Shown here: one piece after another, positions 60,634 to 64,000 of the stretch
Numbering within the stretch: the first letter of the stretch is position 1
How the letters are laid out: every line of letters begins with the position of its first letter
Assembly: GCF_021729135.1 (NCBI RefSeq)
Contig: NZ_JAJTWW010000009.1
Location: 124,001-188,000, forward strand
Source: Brevibacterium daeguense
GTDB lineage: Bacteria > Actinomycetota > Actinomycetes > Actinomycetales > Brevibacteriaceae
Direction of reading: 5' to 3'
DNA length: 64,000 bases
Notes under the pieces: generated by a model
What the model was told of the DNA's origin: nothing
The model's input: only the letters and a program-made list of their open reading frames with translations
Databases searched by the model: none
Position numbers and translations under genes: made by a program

Positions 60634-62067
60634 TCAGAGCAGCATCGCCGGGACGACGAGGCCGCCGACCAGCAGCAGTGGACCGATGACGACCATCGAC
60701 AGTCCGAACCGCACGAGGATGCCGGTCAGCCGCTCCTTCTCCCTCAGCGGCGCGGTCGCCACGACGGTGGCGCCCAGCGTCGAGTAGGGGGAGACGTCGA
60801 CGACGGCCGAGCAGATGCCCAGCGCGGTGATCAGCGCCCAGCCCGGGAGGCTGCCGTCGGCGACCAGCGGCAGCGCCAGCGGCACCAGCGCGGCGAGGAT
60901 CCCGGTCGTCGAGGCGAACGCGGAGACCAGGCCCCCGACCGCGCACAGCACGAACGCGGCCACGATCGGCGCGCCGATCGACTTCGCGCCCTGACCCAGC
61001 AGATCGACCGCTCCCATGTGCTGGAGCACGCCGACGAAGGTGATGATGCCGCCGACGAGCAGCACCGTCGACCAGTCGATCTTGCTCACCGCGTTCCTGC
61101 CCGTCGCCGGATCGACGAGCGCGAGGACCGAGGCGAAGGCGAAGCACAGCAGGCCGATGTCCGGCTCCCGGCCGAACGCGGCGATGAGCACGACCGCGGC
61201 CAGCAGCGCCACGATGCACACGACGGTGAGGATCTGGATCGGGGTGAAGGGCGGCAGTCCCGCGCTCTGCTCGTCCTCCCCGGCGTGGCCGGAGTGCGAG
61301 GCGTCGAACATCGCCTCGTCCTCGTCGTCCTCGCCGAACGCCACTCCCGAGGCGGATGCCGAGCCCCGACGCAGGGCGGTCTCCCGTTCGAACGGGTGGC
61401 TGCCGGGCGCCTCGGCGGTCCTGGCCAGGTCCGGCGTCGCGATCGCGGTGCCACCGGACGTGCGCGCCCGGGAGAAGAACTGCCGGCCGAACATCGCGTA
61501 CGCGGCGATGAGCAGCAGCAGGTAGGTCGCCACGGTGATGCCGAACAGCAGCAGCGGATTGAGCGGAATGCCCGCGTCGTGGGCGGTGCCGTAGGTGACG
61601 ATGCCGTAGAGGCTGGTCGGTGCGAACCCGCCGGCTCCCACGCCGAAGCAGATCGCCAGGCCCATGAGCGCGTAGTCGATCCCGTACCGGCGGGCCACCT
61701 GCATGCCGACCGGCATCATCACCAGACCGGCCAGCGGGGCGCCCATCGCGGCGATGCCGGCGGTGATGAGGAAGAAGCCCACCGGGATGAGGGCGGCCTT
61801 CGAGCCGATCCGCTGCAGGGCCGAGTCGATGATCCGGTCGACCGTGCCGTTGGTCTGGGCGATGGCGAAGAAGTACGTCACGCCGACCAGCAGCACCATG
61901 ATCGACAGCGGGAAGCCCGCGATGACGTCCTCCATCGCCAGCTCGGTGAGGAACAGGGCCACACCGGCCGCACCGGGGATCATGAGTACGCCGATGTGCA
62001 CGCCGCGGATCGCGCCGATCGCGAAGAGGGCGATGAAGACGATGAGCGCCACGATCTGAGCAGCCAA
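60634..62067 (-). CDS. MatC-type dicarboxylate transporter (SLC13/ArsB-like)
   Basis: 477 residues, about eleven helices in two halves. The first half has the MatC N-terminal pattern GVTYFFAIAQTNGTVDRII and CFGVGAGGFAPTSLYGIVTYG. A charged central loop (about 215-265) follows, then the second half (VLLVGGIITFVGVL, DVSPYSTLGATVVA). MatC carries malonate or related C4 acids. The start is TTG 62067 with a strong AGGAGG four bases from it, which decides against internal ATGs. Confidence 0.87.
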   Translation of the reverse strand: MAAQIVALIVFIALFAIGAIRGVHIGVLMIPGAAGVALFLTELAMEDVIAGFPLSIMVLLVGVTYFFAIAQTNGTVDRIIDSALQRIGSKAALIPVGFFLITAGIAAMGAPLAGLVMMPVGMQVARRYGIDYALMGLAICFGVGAGGFAPTSLYGIVTYGTAHDAGIPLNPLLLFGITVATYLLLLIAAYAMFGRQFFSRARTSGGTAIATPDLARTAEAPGSHPFERETALRRGSASASGVAFGEDDEDEAMFDASHSGHAGEDEQSAGLPPFTPIQILTVVCIVALLAAVVLIAAFGREPDIGLLCFAFASVLALVDPATGRNAVSKIDWSTVLLVGGIITFVGVLQHMGAVDLLGQGAKSIGAPIVAAFVLCAVGGLVSAFASTTGILAALVPLALPLVADGSLPGWALITALGICSAVVDVSPYSTLGATVVATAPLREKERLTGILVRFGLSMVVIGPLLLVGGLVVPAMLL

Positions 62068-62148
62068 AGATCCTCCTTGCTTGGTTCGCTGACGCTGACA
62101 CGTTACGGCATTCGAGGAGCCGCCTGTCCGGGGACCGTGACGAGCGTC

Positions 62149-62661
62149 TCAGGTCTTCGAGAGCCGAGGCGAACGAGGCCGAACGAAGCGTTGGCCGGGT
62201 GTTCGCGGCACGTCCTGCGGGAAGTATCGCTGCCGCCGGTGCGCGATTCTCTCGGTGAGGCCGGACGAGGGGCGGCGACTGGCCTTGCGCCGATTGCACC
62301 GGGCGCAGGCCGCCACGAAGTTGGCCATCGTCGTCGCACCGCCCTTCGACCACGGGACGAAGTGATCGCCGTGCGCTGCCGGACTCTCACATCGGGTGAA
62401 GGGGACCCAGCCGTCGAACTCGCACCGATTGCCGGCCCGGGTGAATCCCTCGCGCCGCTGCTCCCGGGAGAATGCGCGCATGGGGTCCCGCGGCGCTCTC
62501 CGGGCCGGAATGAGGCTGATCAGCGCAAGGGCTCCGACGATGAGACCGAACGCCCACGGATTCTCCATGAACCACGGGACCAGGCGCTCGAAGAGCTCGA
62601 AGTAGCTGGTGAATGCGAAGGCGCTGGTGGATGCGAAGATGTCGGCAGTCGAAGCGTCCAT
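62149..62661 (-). CDS. Membrane-anchored HNH nuclease domain protein
   Basis: 170 residues from ATG 62661; ATG 62700 would add 13 residues. One transmembrane helix (NPWAFGLIVGALALISLIPA, about 34-53) is followed by an HNH domain: NRCEFDGWVPFTRCE, then HGDHFVPWSKGGATTMANFVAACARCNRRKAS. The zinc cysteines and the DH catalytic pair are kept. The C-terminus is basic. Neither start has a clear ribosome site. HNH nucleases are usually soluble; tethering is notable. Confidence 0.75.
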   Translation of the reverse strand: MDASTADIFASTSAFAFTSYFELFERLVPWFMENPWAFGLIVGALALISLIPARRAPRDPMRAFSREQRREGFTRAGNRCEFDGWVPFTRCESPAAHGDHFVPWSKGGATTMANFVAACARCNRRKASRRPSSGLTERIAHRRQRYFPQDVPRTPGQRFVRPRSPRLSKT

Positions 62662-62832
62662 GTGGTGTCCAAGGGGTGAGGAGGGGACCGTGCGAGCCAT
62701 GACGGGAGAAACGGCGACCCGAATGGCTGGGGTACCCGGAGGAAGCGCCGACGACTCGGCCGTCGAGCCAATACTACTACCAGAATCGGATGAATATCTC
62801 GGCCGAATCAGGCCGGGATTAGAGTTGAGTTC

Positions 62833-64000
62833 ATGACACAGAAATGGGCACCCGAGACCGTCGTCGTCGAAACCGCCAGGCCGACCCGCGAGCACGATGC
62901 TCCGCTCAACCCGCCGGTCGTCCTGTCCTCGACCTTCATCGGCACAGCGAGCCTGGAGTCCGGAGGGATCCAGTACGGCCGCTATGGCAACCCCACGTGG
63001 GAGCCGCTCGAGCAGGCGCTCGCGGAGCTCGAAGGCACCGCGCTGCCGGGACTCGTCTTCGCCTCGGGCCTGGCCGCGGTGTCCGCGGCGCTCGAGCTCG
63101 TCGCGGCCGGCGGCACCGTCATCATGCCCCAGCACTGCTACCTGGGCGCCCTCACCGGCGCGCAGGACTCCGCCGCGGTGGGCAGATTCGAGCTCGTCAC
63201 CGTCGACATCGCCGACACCGAGGCGGTCAACACCGCCGTGTCCGCCGCAGCAGAGCAGCACGCCGGCACCGCGCGTGGTGTGCTGCTGTGGCTGGAGAGC
63301 CCCACCAACCCGATGCTCGAGGTCGCTGACCTGCCGGCGCTCATCGCCCACGCCAAAGGCCTCGGGGTGATCACTGTCGTCGACAACACCTTCGCCACCC
63401 CGCTGGTGCAGCAGCCGTTGGCCTTCGGTGCCGATGTCGTCGTCCATTCGGTGACGAAATACCTCGCCGGACACTCCGATGTGGTGCTCGGCGCGGCCAT
63501 CACCTCCGACGCGCAGCTGCGCGAGGCGCTCCACCACCACCGCTCGATGAAGGGCGCCATCGCCGGACCCTTCGAGACGTGGCTGGCGCTGCGCGGACTG
63601 CGCACGCTGGCGCTGCGCGTGGAGCGCTCGCAGGCCAACGCGCTCGAGCTGGCCGAGCGGCTCTCCGAATACCCGGGGATCGAGGTGCGCTTCCCCGGGC
63701 TCGAACAGGATCCCGGGCATGAGCGCGCCGCCGCCCAGATGACGGGATTCGGCGCGATCCTGTGCATCGTGCTGCCGAACGGGCAGTCGGCGGAATGCGT
63801 GGCGGAGCAGGTCGAGCTGTGGACGCCGGCGACCTCGCTGGGCGGAGTGGAGAGCCTCGTCGAGCGCCGCCGCCGGCACGAGAGCGAGCCGGAGACGGTC
63901 CCCGAGGGGCTGCTGCGGCTGAGCGTAGGGATCGAGCACATCGACGATCTGTGGTCGGATCTCAGGCAGGCCCTCGACACCGCGCTCACCGGGGACACGG
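62833..64000 (+). CDS. Transsulfuration PLP enzyme (cystathionine gamma-synthase/lyase type), 3' end cut
   Basis: 389 codons lie before the window ends, still open, near full length for the family. The substrate/PLP motifs are SSTFIG, IQYGRYGNPTW, LWLESPTNPML, VVDNTFATP and the PLP lysine in VVHSVTKYLAGHSD; TPATSLGGVESLVE is typical of the C-terminus. It may be metB-like (cystathionine from homoserine esters) or a lyase; sequence alone does not decide. TAGAGT is seven bases before the ATG, suggesting leaderless transcription. Confidence 0.92.
   Translation, partial: MTQKWAPETVVVETARPTREHDAPLNPPVVLSSTFIGTASLESGGIQYGRYGNPTWEPLEQALAELEGTALPGLVFASGLAAVSAALELVAAGGTVIMPQHCYLGALTGAQDSAAVGRFELVTVDIADTEAVNTAVSAAAEQHAGTARGVLLWLESPTNPMLEVADLPALIAHAKGLGVITVVDNTFATPLVQQPLAFGADVVVHSVTKYLAGHSDVVLGAAITSDAQLREALHHHRSMKGAIAGPFETWLALRGLRTLALRVERSQANALELAERLSEYPGIEVRFPGLEQDPGHERAAAQMTGFGAILCIVLPNGQSAECVAEQVELWTPATSLGGVESLVERRRRHESEPETVPEGLLRLSVGIEHIDDLWSDLRQALDTALTGDT

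Noticed and set aside
62149..63939. 596-codon version of the HNH protein
   Set aside because: The extension is antisense to the transsulfuration enzyme, which has clear PLP motifs. Only the last 170 codons are HNH-like.

Overview
The window is high-GC DNA (roughly two thirds G+C by eye) with short spacers, many ATGA or GTGA overlaps and frequent GTG starts. The gene content is actinobacterial: PspA with PspAA and PspAB, WXG100, LytR_C, DUF3263, DUF3027, CGNR, the XPB helicase with its partner, a serine-tailed FmdB (Ruc-like) protein, and a c-di-AMP riboswitch before an NlpC/P60 gene. A member of Micrococcales, plausibly Brevibacterium, is my inference from protein style. It looks like chromosomal core sequence: I see no phage genes, insertion sequences, CRISPR or rRNA, and one tRNA (tRNA-Arg, CCT anticodon).

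Layout. 1-7538: the 3' end of a purine permease, then a CNNM/CorC protein, a DUF2695-like protein, an SGNH hydrolase, an amidohydrolase overlapping a ThrE-type exporter, and uracil-DNA glycosylase. 7642-10306: a hydroxyisobutyrate-dehydrogenase-like gene and an aldehyde dehydrogenase with repeat-rich spacers. 10374-13711: DUF3263, LytR_C, cold-shock protein, and a solitary groEL under a CIRCE operator. 13812-16528: DUF1707 and TauE genes read divergently, a glycine-tailed membrane protein and an S4 protein. 16606-24097 (minus strand): an envelope-stress block, PspA-PspAA-HtpX-PspAB, an orphan WXG100 protein, and a response regulator-kinase-HtrA operon ordered like mycobacterial mprA-mprB-pepD. 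24207-31717: FMN/glutamate-synthase-like protein, CGNR regulator, EamA exporter with a structured leader, XPB helicase and partner. 31853-38428: small membrane protein, a second cold-shock gene with DUF3027 and DUF456, serC and pdxH (divergent), an aldehyde dehydrogenase, and a DtxR-type regulator. 38640-42592: c-di-AMP riboswitch and NlpC/P60 gene, a candidate small RNA, HNH nuclease, GlsB-like protein, universal stress protein, tRNA-Arg. 42728-47761: a 1604-residue helicase-like/nuclease protein whose ATPase motifs look degenerate, plus a small companion. 47765-54662: mscL, SAF protein, Ruc-like protein, 5-formyl-THF cyclo-ligase, galU, a reduced MoaB/MogA-like protein, RimJ-like acetyltransferase, and a GlpR-like membrane protein; this order parallels the mycobacterial/corynebacterial galU-moeA(glp)-rimJ locus. 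54672-64000: gabD-like dehydrogenase, MerR regulator with a divergent membrane gene, cupin, DUF488, two GNAT proteins, ornithine-cyclodeaminase family, MatC-type transporter, a membrane-tethered HNH protein, and a transsulfuration enzyme cut by the window end.

Two themes recur. First, many starts lack a Shine-Dalgarno site and sit 6-7 bases after a TANNNT hexamer, the signature of leaderless transcription; in the cyclo-ligase/galU gap the two divergent -10 boxes overlap. Second, much of the first half concerns envelope and protein stress. The items I would check first are the giant protein with altered ATPase motifs, the reduced Glp-like protein with its GlpR-like partner, and the kinase gene that has no ordinary start codon where its N-terminus should begin.
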